Shown here: positions 1 to 11,500 of the stretch, in pieces
How the letters are laid out: the number at the start of each line of letters is the position of its first letter
How positions within the stretch are numbered: position 1 is the stretch's first letter
Source: a virus
DNA: 64,000 bases
Direction: 5' to 3' (one strand)
IMG/VR virus record: IMGVR_UViG_3300027759_000072
Span: 16,415-80,414 of that record
The notes under the pieces: model-generated
Database searches by the model: none
Told to the model about the DNA's origin: nothing
The model's input: the letters and a program-made list of their open reading frames with translations, nothing else
Position numbers and translations under genes: made by a program

Positions 1-3000
1 ATACTCGTTATCGATTAAACGATCTAGTTCGATACGGCGGAACAATTTATAGATGTAATTTTGGTCATACTAGTTCATCTACTACATCGTTCCCAGGCGG
101 CCTTGAATCTCATCAAGCATACTGGGATGCAGTCCTGTATGCCAATGATTGGAAGACTGACTGGGCTCCTTTGACTCGTTACAAACTAAGTGATGTAGTT
201 CGATACGGCGGGATTATTTATAAGTGTACTGATGCACACATTAGCGGAGCAACTGCAACTGTTGGTATAGATCCTGACATTTTAAAATGGGAAATTGTAC
301 ACACTGGAATAGATTACAAATTTACGTGGCAGGCACTGACACGATACAAGTTGAACGATGTAGTAAAACAAGGACCAGATTTATATATCTGTATTGTTGC
401 ACACCAATCGACTAGTACTTTTGATACAGCAAGTTTTAAAATTTGGGTTCCAGGCTTAGAATTTGCAAATGCATGGTTAAATTCAATAGCTTACGATAAA
501 GGCGATGTTGTTACATATGGTGGATATCAGTATACAAGCAATGTTCAAAATAATATTAATAATATTCCGTCAACCGACCTAATCAGTTGGACACTAGTAG
601 TTAAAAATTACAACATAATGGGCGATTGGACCTCGGTTGGTAATTATCGCACTGGCGACCTTATTCGAAGAGATGGATATTTGTATGTTGCGATCATGGA
701 TAGCGTAAGTATTGAACCTACAGATACTAGTAAATGGGAATTAGTAAATCCAGGTATGTACTGGCGCGGCGGCTGGGCCGCAGATCAAGTATATGTAGTC
801 GGCGACGTTGTTACTTATTATTCAACTTCTTATATTTGTCTTGTTAAACATACTTCTGGTGCAATATTAGCTCCAGCACAAGATACCACAAACATATATT
901 GGGTTATATATGTTCGAGGTGATCAGTTTGAAACATTACAATATCAAGGTGATATTCAAACCTATAACAACAGTCAGTGGACCGCAACTCCTATTGGTGG
1001 TGAAGGAAATTTATTAAAGACTAGAACACTCAGTACTAACAATTACCTGCCGATCCCGTCATGGGATAATTGGGGAATTATTGGAAAGGTCTATTACGTG
1101 TCACCTACCGGAGTTGACACTGCATCATACGGTACAACAATATCTACTCCGTGGAAAACTGTAAAATATGCGTGTAGTCAAGTTGCTGGACCTGCCACAA
1201 TTTTTATTAAAACTGGTACATACGGTGAAACATTGCCAATCAGGGTACCAGCAGGTGTTGCTCTAGTAGGCGATGAACTTCGCGGAACAGTAATCCAACC
1301 AGCAAAAATTATTAACTGTATTGCTACTGCATCAAGTAGCGCAACAGGAATAATTACATTAAACACTACTGTTGGTATATCAGCAAACGATCCTATTCAG
1401 TTTGTAGTTGAAACATTAATTACTACAGCTCTTGCCACAGTTGCCTCAACTAATAAAATTACGTTAGCGTATGTTGCTAATTTATATGTAAATGAAACTA
1501 TTGTGTTTAACGGTGCAAGTCTTGGTGGGCTGGTTTCAGGCCAAGTATATTATATTAAAACATACGACTCGGCAACACAAACTATTACAATTAGTGCAAG
1601 TTATAACGGCCCGACGTTTGCAGTAACCGATGCTCAAGGAGCAATGGCTGTTATAGCAGGTGGATTTGCTGGACTAACAATTGGCCAAACATACTATGTT
1701 ATTGGTTCAACTATAACTCCAACAAGTTTTAAAATTTCTAACATTAACGGCGGTACAGCCGCAGTTAGTTTATCTGAGTCAACTAGTCAAACAGTTAATG
1801 TGTATGGCGGAGATGCAATTAAAAATATGTTCTTAGTTGCAAATGCAACTGGTATTCGAAACATGACCTTAACTGGTTTACTTGGCGGATTAGGTAGCCC
1901 TAATAGTTACGGAACAAGACGCCCAACAGCGGGAGCTTACGTATCACTGGATCCAGGCACTGGCCCAAATGATACATCAGTGCAAATTACTACAAAATCT
2001 CCTTATGCCCAAAACGTATCAATGTTTGGACAAGGATGTGTTGGCGTAAAGATTGATGGAACATTACACAACGGTGGTAATAAATCTATTGTTGCTAACG
2101 ACTTTACAACAATTTTATCTGCTGGAATTGGTGCTTGGTGTACTGGAACAGGATCATTAACAGAATTAGTATCAGTGTTCTCATATTACGGCCATTGCGG
2201 TTACCTAGCAGAAGACGGCGGACGTATTCGTGCTACTAACGGTAACACATCTTATGGAAATTTTGGTTGCGTTGCCGAAGGATATGATACAACAGAAAGT
2301 CCAATCACTGCAACTGTAAATAACAGAAATCAACAAGCTCAGATTGCTGCCGCGTTTATTGGTGAAGCAACTAACAAAATTTTAAAATTTGAATATTCTA
2401 ATGCTGGGCAAGAATATACTGGTGTAACTTATGCGTTTGGCGGATCAGGAACCGGCGCAATTGCAGTCGGTGACGAGTTCCGCGATGGTGGAGTATATGA
2501 AGTTAGAATTTTAGGTAGCGATTTTGCCGCAGGTGGATTAGGATATATCACCGCAGTTAACCAAGCACAGGCTGGAAATACTCAAACAATTACCATTGCA
2601 AGTAACGATCAAAATACGTTTGCTACTTACTATGGTATGAGATTAATAGTTACATCTGGTACTGGTGTTGGACAATACGGATACATTGCAGGCTACGATG
2701 CTGTTGGTAAAATTGCAACCATTGCCAATGAAAGTGTTACACAACAAACATCGTCGTCTACCTCCGCTATAGATAATACAATTAATGTACCAACAACCGC
2801 TGGATTTACTCCCGGCAGTGCAATTGTTTTTGTTCCTACTCAACAAAATACTACTGCTTTCCAGACTATTCGTACTATTGCTACAATGACTACTGCTTAT
2901 ATTGCAGGCAACACATTATATGTTGTTTCAATGGGTGCCGGAGCCGTTGCAGTTGGTATGACCTTGACTGGGGCTGGGGTAACTAGCGGCACATACATCA

Positions 3001-5507
3001 CAGCTAATAATGCCGGAACCGGTAGCGGAAGTACTTGGCAAATTAGTGTAGCACAAGTAGTTGGTAGTCAAGCAGTACCAATTACAATTACTGGAACTAA
3101 TAATTTAATAACCCTAACCTCCTCTGCAGGAATGGTTATTGGAGAACAAATTGTGTTTTCCGGAACAACATTTGGCGGAATTGTAAGTGGAACAACGTAT
3201 TATATTATTAATGCAATTATAGGAAATCAAATTACTATTAGTGATACCTATCAAGGTCCAGTAAAAACATTAACTAACGGTTCGGGACAAATGGCCACAG
3301 TAGCTGGCGGAATGTTAGGCGGCTTAACAGCAGGACAAATTTATTATGTAATTGCAACAAACTATTCAGCAACAAAGTTTTCAATATCTACAAGTTTTGG
3401 CGGAACAATTCAATCAGTAACTACACAAACTTATGGAACAAAGATGGATGTACATGCAGTAGGATGGCAAAATATTGTTAGCGGCACCCCGGCGGTTGCC
3501 TTATTAGATTCAACCAGCGTATATTCAATTGAGCCATGTGTTAGATTTAGCCAACCAAGCTATTCTTCAAGCGCGGTAACATTACCTACTACTGGCTGGG
3601 TATCAGTTACATACGGCAACGGAAAATATATTGCAATGACCTCAACAGGAGCAACTGCAAATTCATTAAATGGAACAGCTTGGACTACAGGTACTGCCTT
3701 GCCCACCGGAACGTATGCAAAACTAAAATTTGTCGGCGGATTTTTCTATGCAATAACTTCTAATAGTAGCAGTATAGCATATTCTATTGATGGTACATCT
3801 TGGACTTCGGGTAACACTACATTAGGTGGCGGCCACGCTGATATTGCATGGGGTAATAATAATTATATTGCTTTACAAACTACAAGTAGTGCAGTTGCTT
3901 CAAGCTCTATTAATGGATCAACATGGAGCGCAGTAACATTACCTACTACTGCTAGTTGGAAATCTATTGCATACAGTAACATTGGTGTGTGGGTTGCTAT
4001 TGCAGGAAGTAGTAATATTGCCACATACTCATTAGACAACGGAACAACGTGGCTTACAACATATTCTACAGACGGCGGCATAACGCAGACTAACGTTCAG
4101 CTACCAACTTCGTCAAACTGGATTTCTGTTATATGGGGAAATGGTAGATTTGTTGCAATTTCCACTGGAGGAAGTGCAGCCGCATACTCATTCGATGGCA
4201 AACTTTGGACAGCTAGCACAATGCCTGTAACAGCATCCTGGCAACAAATTACATACGGCCAAGGAACTTTTATAGTAGTCGGCAACGGGACTTCGACCGC
4301 GCTATCTAGTCCTGACGGTATTGTATGGACTCAACGTACCTTATCATCGTCTGGATCGTGGGCAAGCGTTGCATTTGGTAATACTAACTCAACTCCACTA
4401 TTTTCCGTAGTATCTTCGTCGGCTAGCGGATTAGCCGTGGCATGCGGAGCTCAGGCGTTTGGTCGAGCTACTGTAGCTTCTAATAAAATTAGTGCTATTA
4501 AACTGTTAGAGCCCGGCAGTGGATATATTTCAGCTACACTAGGGGTTACTGATCCTAATCCAACATCATTTGTTACAACACTAGCGCGAATAGGTAACAA
4601 GGTCTTGGGAAATCCAACTTTTGTTAATCGAGGTACAGGATACAGGACATCGACAACAGTTATAACAGTTCAATCAGGAGACGGCTATGCTGATATATAT
4701 CAACCTAGCAAATTCTTAACAGTTTCTAACTTAGGATTTTTACCAACTCCAGGCGCCGCTTTAACAATCAACGGTAACCCTAATCAGTATCGAATTGTTC
4801 TTATTACCGACTTAGGTGCAAATAAAGCGCAATTCCAAATAAGTCCTCCGTTGACTATTTTATTAGCACCTGAGCATAATACAAGTATCAATATTCGACA
4901 AAAATATAGCCAGTGCCGTATTACAGGACATGACTTCTTGTTAATTGGTACTGGAAATAAAGAAACGACGAATTATCCAAATGTTGATGTTAATACAGCA
5001 CTTCCATACCAGCAAATTGCTGAAAATAACGGAGGACGAGTATTCCAAACTTCAACAGACCAAGACGGCAACTTTAAAGTTGGTAACTTGTTTGCGGTAC
5101 AACAAGCATCTGGTATTGTTACAATTTCAGCAGATCAGTTGAGTTTAACAGGTCTACAAACACTGTCACTTGGCGGATTCCAGTTAGGAACAAACTCTGT
5201 AGTAATTACACAGTTTAGTACTGATAGTTATTTTACAGCAAATAGTGATAGTATTGTCCCGACTCAGAGAGCAATCAAAGCCTATATTGCTAGAAACATT
5301 GCAGGTGGTGGTGCAAATGCACAAGCAGGCGCAATTGTTGCAGGTACATTTGGTGTTGGTGGTCCTAATAGGATTTACTCGTCAACCCAGCAACAACTAT
5401 TTGTTAGAAACTCTATGAGAATGACAAAAGGTATTAACGGAACTATGTTAGCTAAAAGCTTCTTTGCACACGGATTTTCCGTTGGCGGCAGCGATGCAGG
5501 AAAGTAA
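1..5507 (+). CDS. Giant modular tail fibre / virion structural protein (5' truncated by window edge)
   Basis: The reading frame is open from the left edge (first full codon at position 3). The TTG at 171 is internal, because the preceding codons already encode the same repeat (TRYRLNDLVRYGG). N-terminal part: several copies of a W..TRYK.ND.V.YGG..Y.C..GH module resembling CBM5/12 carbohydrate-binding domains. Then a right-handed beta-helix-like region (STPWKTVKYA, GTYGETLPIRVPAGV) and the [14 protein letters not shown] block. At about nt 3590-4380 there are BNR/beta-propeller-like repeats (W.SV.YGNG.F.A). The C-terminus has [27 protein letters not shown] and NSDSIVPTQRAIKAYI, a block I associate with T4-like cyanophage fibres. 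By inference it binds cell-surface glycan. Paralogue of the next gene. The end is firm; the true start lies outside the window. Confidence 0.85.
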   Translation, partial: TRYRLNDLVRYGGTIYRCNFGHTSSSTTSFPGGLESHQAYWDAVLYANDWKTDWAPLTRYKLSDVVRYGGIIYKCTDAHISGATATVGIDPDILKWEIVHTGIDYKFTWQALTRYKLNDVVKQGPDLYICIVAHQSTSTFDTASFKIWVPGLEFANAWLNSIAYDKGDVVTYGGYQYTSNVQNNINNIPSTDLISWTLVVKNYNIMGDWTSVGNYRTGDLIRRDGYLYVAIMDSVSIEPTDTSKWELVNPGMYWRGGWAADQVYVVGDVVTYYSTSYICLVKHTSGAILAPAQDTTNIYWVIYVRGDQFETLQYQGDIQTYNNSQWTATPIGGEGNLLKTRTLSTNNYLPIPSWDNWGIIGKVYYVSPTGVDTASYGTTISTPWKTVKYACSQVAGPATIFIKTGTYGETLPIRVPAGVALVGDELRGTVIQPAKIINCIATASSSATGIITLNTTVGISANDPIQFVVETLITTALATVASTNKITLAYVANLYVNETIVFNGASLGGLVSGQVYYIKTYDSATQTITISASYNGPTFAVTDAQGAMAVIAGGFAGLTIGQTYYVIGSTITPTSFKISNINGGTAAVSLSESTSQTVNVYGGDAIKNMFLVANATGIRNMTLTGLLGGLGSPNSYGTRRPTAGAYVSLDPGTGPNDTSVQITTKSPYAQNVSMFGQGCVGVKIDGTLHNGGNKSIVANDFTTILSAGIGAWCTGTGSLTELVSVFSYYGHCGYLAEDGGRIRATNGNTSYGNFGCVAEGYDTTESPITATVNNRNQQAQIAAAFIGEATNKILKFEYSNAGQEYTGVTYAFGGSGTGAIAVGDEFRDGGVYEVRILGSDFAAGGLGYITAVNQAQAGNTQTITIASNDQNTFATYYGMRLIVTSGTGVGQYGYIAGYDAVGKIATIANESVTQQTSSSTSAIDNTINVPTTAGFTPGSAIVFVPTQQNTTAFQTIRTIATMTTAYIAGNTLYVVSMGAGAVAVGMTLTGAGVTSGTYITANNAGTGSGSTWQISVAQVVGSQAVPITITGTNNLITLTSSAGMVIGEQIVFSGTTFGGIVSGTTYYIINAIIGNQITISDTYQGPVKTLTNGSGQMATVAGGMLGGLTAGQIYYVIATNYSATKFSISTSFGGTIQSVTTQTYGTKMDVHAVGWQNIVSGTPAVALLDSTSVYSIEPCVRFSQPSYSSSAVTLPTTGWVSVTYGNGKYIAMTSTGATANSLNGTAWTTGTALPTGTYAKLKFVGGFFYAITSNSSSIAYSIDGTSWTSGNTTLGGGHADIAWGNNNYIALQTTSSAVASSSINGSTWSAVTLPTTASWKSIAYSNIGVWVAIAGSSNIATYSLDNGTTWLTTYSTDGGITQTNVQLPTSSNWISVIWGNGRFVAISTGGSAAAYSFDGKLWTASTMPVTASWQQITYGQGTFIVVGNGTSTALSSPDGIVWTQRTLSSSGSWASVAFGNTNSTPLFSVVSSSASGLAVACGAQAFGRATVASNKISAIKLLEPGSGYISATLGVTDPNPTSFVTTLARIGNKVLGNPTFVNRGTGYRTSTTVITVQSGDGYADIYQPSKFLTVSNLGFLPTPGAALTINGNPNQYRIVLITDLGANKAQFQISPPLTILLAPEHNTSINIRQKYSQCRITGHDFLLIGTGNKETTNYPNVDVNTALPYQQIAENNGGRVFQTSTDQDGNFKVGNLFAVQQASGIVTISADQLSLTGLQTLSLGGFQLGTNSVVITQFSTDSYFTANSDSIVPTQRAIKAYIARNIAGGGANAQAGAIVAGTFGVGGPNRIYSSTQQQLFVRNSMRMTKGINGTMLAKSFFAHGFSVGGSDAGK

Positions 5508-5527
5508 AAAAGCAATATTAACAAATG

Positions 5528-5535
5528 AATAAATA
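5528..5535 (+). promoter_or_regulatory. Candidate T4-type late promoter
   Basis: AATAAATA octamer matching the T4 late -10 consensus TATAAATA at 7 of 8 positions. It sits 26 nt before the ATG of the 2894-aa fibre gene, in a 54-nt intergenic gap. A GGAG ribosome-binding site follows at about 5552. Confidence 0.55.
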
Positions 5536-5561
5536 CAATATAATGAAAATCGGAGCATTGA

Positions 5562-8500
5562 ATGGCTGAATTTAAACTAGGTAGAATCCGCTTTGTTTGG
5601 AAAAACAACTGGAGTGCATCTACAACATACGTAAAAGACGATGTTGTAAGATACGGTGGTAAGACGTTTGTTTGCGTAGCAGGACATACTGCCAATGCAG
5701 ATTTCTACGTCGACCTAAACCATGGTCCGACACGTTGGAACCAAATTGCTGACGGCACAAGCTGGAAGGGCGATTGGGATACTGATACATATTACAAGAT
5801 TAACGACCTAGTACGATTTGGCGGCAGAGTTTACTTATGTAACACCGGACATCAAAGCAATGTACTAGCAACATCTGGTACTAGCCCAGAAGTAACTGCG
5901 GGCTTGGAAGCAGATCAAAATAAATGGGATTTATTTGCCGCAAGTTTAGACTGGAAGAACGACTGGACTACCGGTACTCGATACAAAACAGATGACGTTG
6001 TTAGATACGGTGGTATCAGTTATATCTGTAATACTGGGCATACAAGTTCAGCTACTAACAATACTGACTCTGATGGTCTCGAACAAGACCTAAGTAAATG
6101 GGATATTTACGCCAAAGGATTTGATTGGATTGGCCAGTGGACTATTAATACACGTTACAAACAAAACGATGTTATTTTATACGGTGGCATCACTTACGTA
6201 TGTAATACAGGCCATCAATCTGCCGCCACTCTTGCATCAGGTTTAGAAGCAGATCAGGGGCTATGGGATCCGTTCCATAAAGGTATTAAATATTTAGGTT
6301 ACTGGTCATCAGGCGCCAGCGTTACTGGATATATTTCTGGAACAACATTAACTGTTAGTGCAGTATCATCTGGACATTTATCTATTGGTCAAGTATTATC
6401 TGGTGCTGGAGTAACCTCTGGAACTACTATTACTGAATTGTTAACTGGTACATTCCCAGGAACTACCGGAACATATACTGTAAACTTTTCACAAACAACA
6501 GGCAGTGTTGGAGCACAAATTACAATCACAGGTGCCGCTGTTCGCTATCGCAAAAACGATATTGTAAAATTTGGAGCAGACCTTTGGATTTGTACAACTG
6601 ACCATACATCTTCCGGTACATTTGCAGAAGCAAACTGGGTTATATTTGTTGGCGGATTAGAATTTGAAAATAGTTGGTCAAGCTCAGAAGTTTACCAACC
6701 AGGTGACATAGTATCCTATGGTGGATATGCATACGTAGCTAAAACAAATAATACTAATAAAACTCCTACTGCTTATATTTCTGATTGGGATTTATTTACT
6801 ACTGGATTTAGTTTCCAGGGCGACTGGTCAAATGCAACTGCATATAAAGTTGGCCAGGTAGTAAGACTAAACGGTTACACCTATGTAGCAATCCTTGACC
6901 ACACCGGCAATACCCCACCAAACCTAACCTACTGGTCACGCTTAAATAGTGGTGTTAAATGGGCGGCAACGGGCCAAACATTTACAGGCCTAAGTGGCAC
7001 AAACATTGTCGGTACAGGCACTAGCGCAACATTCGATGTTGCGTTGTCTAACACAAAATATACAGTTACAGTCAATGCTACAGGATCTGGATATGCAACT
7101 AGTAACACTATTAAAATATTAGGTACTCAAGTTGGCGGTATTACTCCAGCTAATGATATTATTATCACAGTCACTGCACCTAGTGGGGCTATAACCGCAG
7201 TGTCAGTTGCTGGGGTTGCAGTATCATGGAAAACTGGTGTTGATTATGTATTAGGTGATGCAGTACTGATGGGTGTTAACACTTATATTTGTATATTAGC
7301 TCATACCGGATCAAACGGCAACCGCCCTGATAACGACACAACAGGTACTTACTGGAACGTAATGTCAGTTGGTTCGATTACTTCTATATTGACAACCCAA
7401 GGTGATACAATTTATTATGGCGGTGCTGGCCCAACTCGCCTACCAATCGGCACTGATGGACAAGTACTACGTGTAAACAACAATACTCCGGCATGGTCTT
7501 ATTTTGGTGTTATTAATAATGTAGTGTATGTTGCATTGAACGGTGTTGACGTTCTTGGAAACGGCCAAGGGTTAACTATGGATAAACCCTGGAGAACTGT
7601 TCGCTATGCGGCAAAACAAGTTGAGGACGGCTATTTGAATCCCAATGCTGCCGCATTACTAGCTAAAAATAAACAATTTATAACTAAAGAGGTTAATAAT
7701 TTTGTTCAGTATACAAATACTACAACAGTAGCATCTGCATCAACAACAGTATTCACATGTAATTCAACTGCAGGTTTATATGTTGGCATGCCAATTAGCT
7801 TTACGGGAACAACTGGCGGTGTAACTGCCGGCGTAACCTACTACATATTTGATATTCCTAACACTACAACATTTGGTATTAAAAATAATTATGCAGATGT
7901 AACTCGTAGAACATTAACTGCTGGTTCAGGCTCAATGACTGGTTCGTATGTGTATAGTTCATCTAAGACAGAACGCGATGCAGGTATTATTCTTGATGCA
8001 TTGATTTTTGATATAAGTCATAGCGGAACATTTAAAACAACATCTGCGGCATTAGCATATTTTACCAGTGCAGGTAATGCTTATATTAGCGGTGTTTATG
8101 CATATGATATTACTGCGTTTGTTGGCGCACTAAATTATCTAGTAACTGTTTCAAATAAGGTACTAGTTAATTCTGCACCTGTAGCAAATTATCAAACACT
8201 AAACGGAGTATTACTGGCTAACCAAGCAGAGCAAATTATAGATACTAGCCTAACTTCTGAGTCAGGTACTACGACTACACTGACAACCTTAGTGTCAATT
8301 ATTACAACAGGACTAAGCGCAGGAACAACATCGGCAATTCCATCTGTAATTAATCCAGGAACAACAATTAGTGTTAAGACAGGAACATATTTAGAAATTT
8401 TACCTATAGTTGTTCCAAGAAATACTGCGGTAGTTGGTGATGAACTTCGTTCAAGTGTAATACAGCCAGCAGGTGCAGTTACAAACTTAGTAAACGACAA

Positions 8501-11500
8501 ACCAAAAACGATTTCAGTATTGACTCGCATGAAAGCGATCATTCCAACGCTTGTTGCTAACGGTACAGTTACTCCTACTACAGGAAACACAACCGCTCAA
8601 GTTACTACATTGCCCGTGGGTGATGTTGGTAGTACTGCGGCAGTTTCGTCAGTATTAACTAACGGCGCAACTATTAGAAATATTTTACAAAATACAATCA
8701 CAGCGGCGCCAGCATTTACATTTACAAATCCAACAGGATATAACGTTGGATTCTTAACAGGATACGGTGATGGTAAGGCACAGGTTGTTCAAAACTATCA
8801 ATATATTAAAACTTATATCAGCCAGTATTTGTTTAACAATTATCTATCAGTATACAATGCAATTAACGTAGCAACCTGCCAACGTGATATTGGTTACTTG
8901 TTAGATGCATTACAATATGATATGACCTATGGCGGCAATACCCAGACATTAATTGCTGGTAGTTCATATTTTACAAGTTCTGCGTTAAATATTGCGTCAA
9001 CAGAAAAGACAGCAACATTAGCCGCATACACAACTTTAAAAACAATGATTTCAAACATTGTTTTAAAGACTACACCTACAGTTAACAGTCCTAACACTAC
9101 ATTTAGTACAACTGGTTACATCAGTGGAACTACATTAACTATCAGTTCAGCAGTTACTGGAACTATCATGGTTGGACATGTTCTAACTATGGTTGGATCT
9201 ACAGCCGGTACTTATATTACTGGTTACATTGCTGGCGGCGCTGGTTCCGGTTCAACATGGACAGTTAGTGCCAGCCAAACAGTTGGTTCGAGCGGAAGCC
9301 CGGTTGCAGTAAGTGGTGCTAACCCAACACAAACCACAGCTGGCACAGCAGGTTCAGCAGGTGCGGCAACATTTGCACAAGCTCGTATCCAAGATATAAT
9401 TGACTGGATTACTAATGGTACAGCACCTGCAACTGTCGCACCAACAGCGGCCATTGCGTTGTCTTCAACCGCATTACAAAACGGATACAATGCATTGCAA
9501 GCGGCACGATCAGAAATTCAAGCTGATACAGTAGCATGGGTCCAGAAGTTCTATCAATCAATGAACTTTAACTCGGCAACGTGTTCACGAGATACAGGAT
9601 ATATTGTTGACGCATTAAGTTACGACCTAGTGTTTGGTACAAACTTTAACTCTGTTAAAGCCGGTATGGCATATTACAGAGCAACAACTAGTGCTCAGTA
9701 TGTTATTAATAATCAGTTAACAGCAGAAATTGGTGCTGTTAATTTTATTGCACAAAAAGCTAGACAAATTGCAGCCTACGGCAGTGCCACACAGATCGGT
9801 ACAATTATTGACGATATGATTCTATCAATTGCTGGTACTATAACAACAACTGCTTCAGCTACCGCTGTTGGTGGAAATATTACAGTTGGATCGACTGCAG
9901 GTATGGTGGTAGGAATGCCAATTGTGTTTAACGGCTCAACAGGCGGCATCAGTGTTAATCAGACTTATTGGATTATTTCTATTGTTGACGCAACTACAAT
10001 TCAAGTAACATCGACCTTTGGCAGTGCAACTCCAATTACTTTAACAAATACTTCTAGTTTATTAACTGCTACCGCAGGTGGTGGATTTGAATACGCTGGT
10101 ACAAACACATATAATAATGTGTTAAGTACTATTAAGGGTGTTGAAATTTTAAGAGCTAATACAGCATTCTTAGCTAACGAAGCAACGGCTTGGGTAACTC
10201 AAAGTTACGGCGGCACAGTAACAACTACAACTCAATCAACCGGCAGATTTACAACAAGTTCTGCACACAATTTCACTATAGGTGATCCTGTAACATTTAC
10301 AGGCGGTTCGTTGCTCGGAGGTGTAATATTAGGCAGTACTTACTATGTATTAACAGTGCCGTCGGGAACAGAATTTACTGTAGCTAGCACATCGGTCGGC
10401 ACAAGTCCGTTAATTATTAATAACGGATCAGGATCAATGACTGTTCGATACCAGTTTAGTCAGGCAGCATGCCAACGCGATATGACAGAATATGTCAACG
10501 GCTGGATATATGACATAAATTATCTTGGTAATTATAAGTCTTTACGATCTATTGTTAGCTATAAAAATGCAGTTAGCGGCTCTATTCAGTCTGACATGTT
10601 CTATCTACGTAATTCAACGGGGTTACGTAACATGACAGTTACCGGATTAACCGGTACTATAGGCGCACCTAATATATATGGAACCCGTAGACCAACAGCA
10701 GGTGCCTATTCTAGCTTAGATCCAGGATATGGCCCAACAGATTATAATGCTTGGATTTCAACTCGCTCACCCTATACTCAAAACTTAACATTATTTGGTA
10801 CTGGTTGTATAGGAATGAAAATTGATTCATCACTACATGCAGGCGGAAATAAATCTATTGTTGCTAACGACTATACTACTATTATCAGCGATGGTATTGG
10901 AGTATGGTGTACTGGTTCAAATGCATTAACAGAACTTGTTTCTGTGTTTGCCTACTATTCATATGCAGGCTACTTAGCAGAGCTTGGCGGCAAAATGCGA
11001 GCTACTAACGGTAATAACTCATATGGCACATATGGTTCGTTAGCTGAAGGTGTTGATACTTACGAAACTCCAATTTATGCATCGGTAAACAATCGTTACA
11101 CACATGCACAAATTGGTCTTGCATTAACTGACAGCGTTAATCAAATCTATCGACTTGAGTTTACTAATGCAGGAACAAATTATTCAACTGCTAGTTATGT
11201 GGGAAATATTGGTGGAACAGGTTTTGGAGCCACAGCAGTAGGTGATGAATTCCGTGACGGCGCAGTATTTGAAGGAAGATTGTTAAGTAACGGTGCTAAT
11301 TATGCATCTATTACTAACGTGGCACAGGGCGGAACGGCGCTAGGAATTACACTGGCAGCAACTGATTCGGCAATTAGTGCAGCCTATGTTGGTATGCGAG
11401 TAATGGTCACTGGTGGTTCAGGTGTTGGCCAACAAGGTTACTTTATAAATTATAACTCAGGTACTAAGTTTGGCTCAGTTGCCAAAGAAAGCTTCCCTTA

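Noticed and set aside
171-173. TTG as the start of the first gene
   Set aside because: The reading frame continues upstream with the same CBM-like repeat to the window edge, so the gene starts outside the window.
8192-8590. Antisense open frame of 132 codons inside the 2894-aa fibre
   Set aside because: It is Val/Pro-rich with composition mirroring the sense gene, lacks a ribosome-binding site, and the sense frame is clearly coding.
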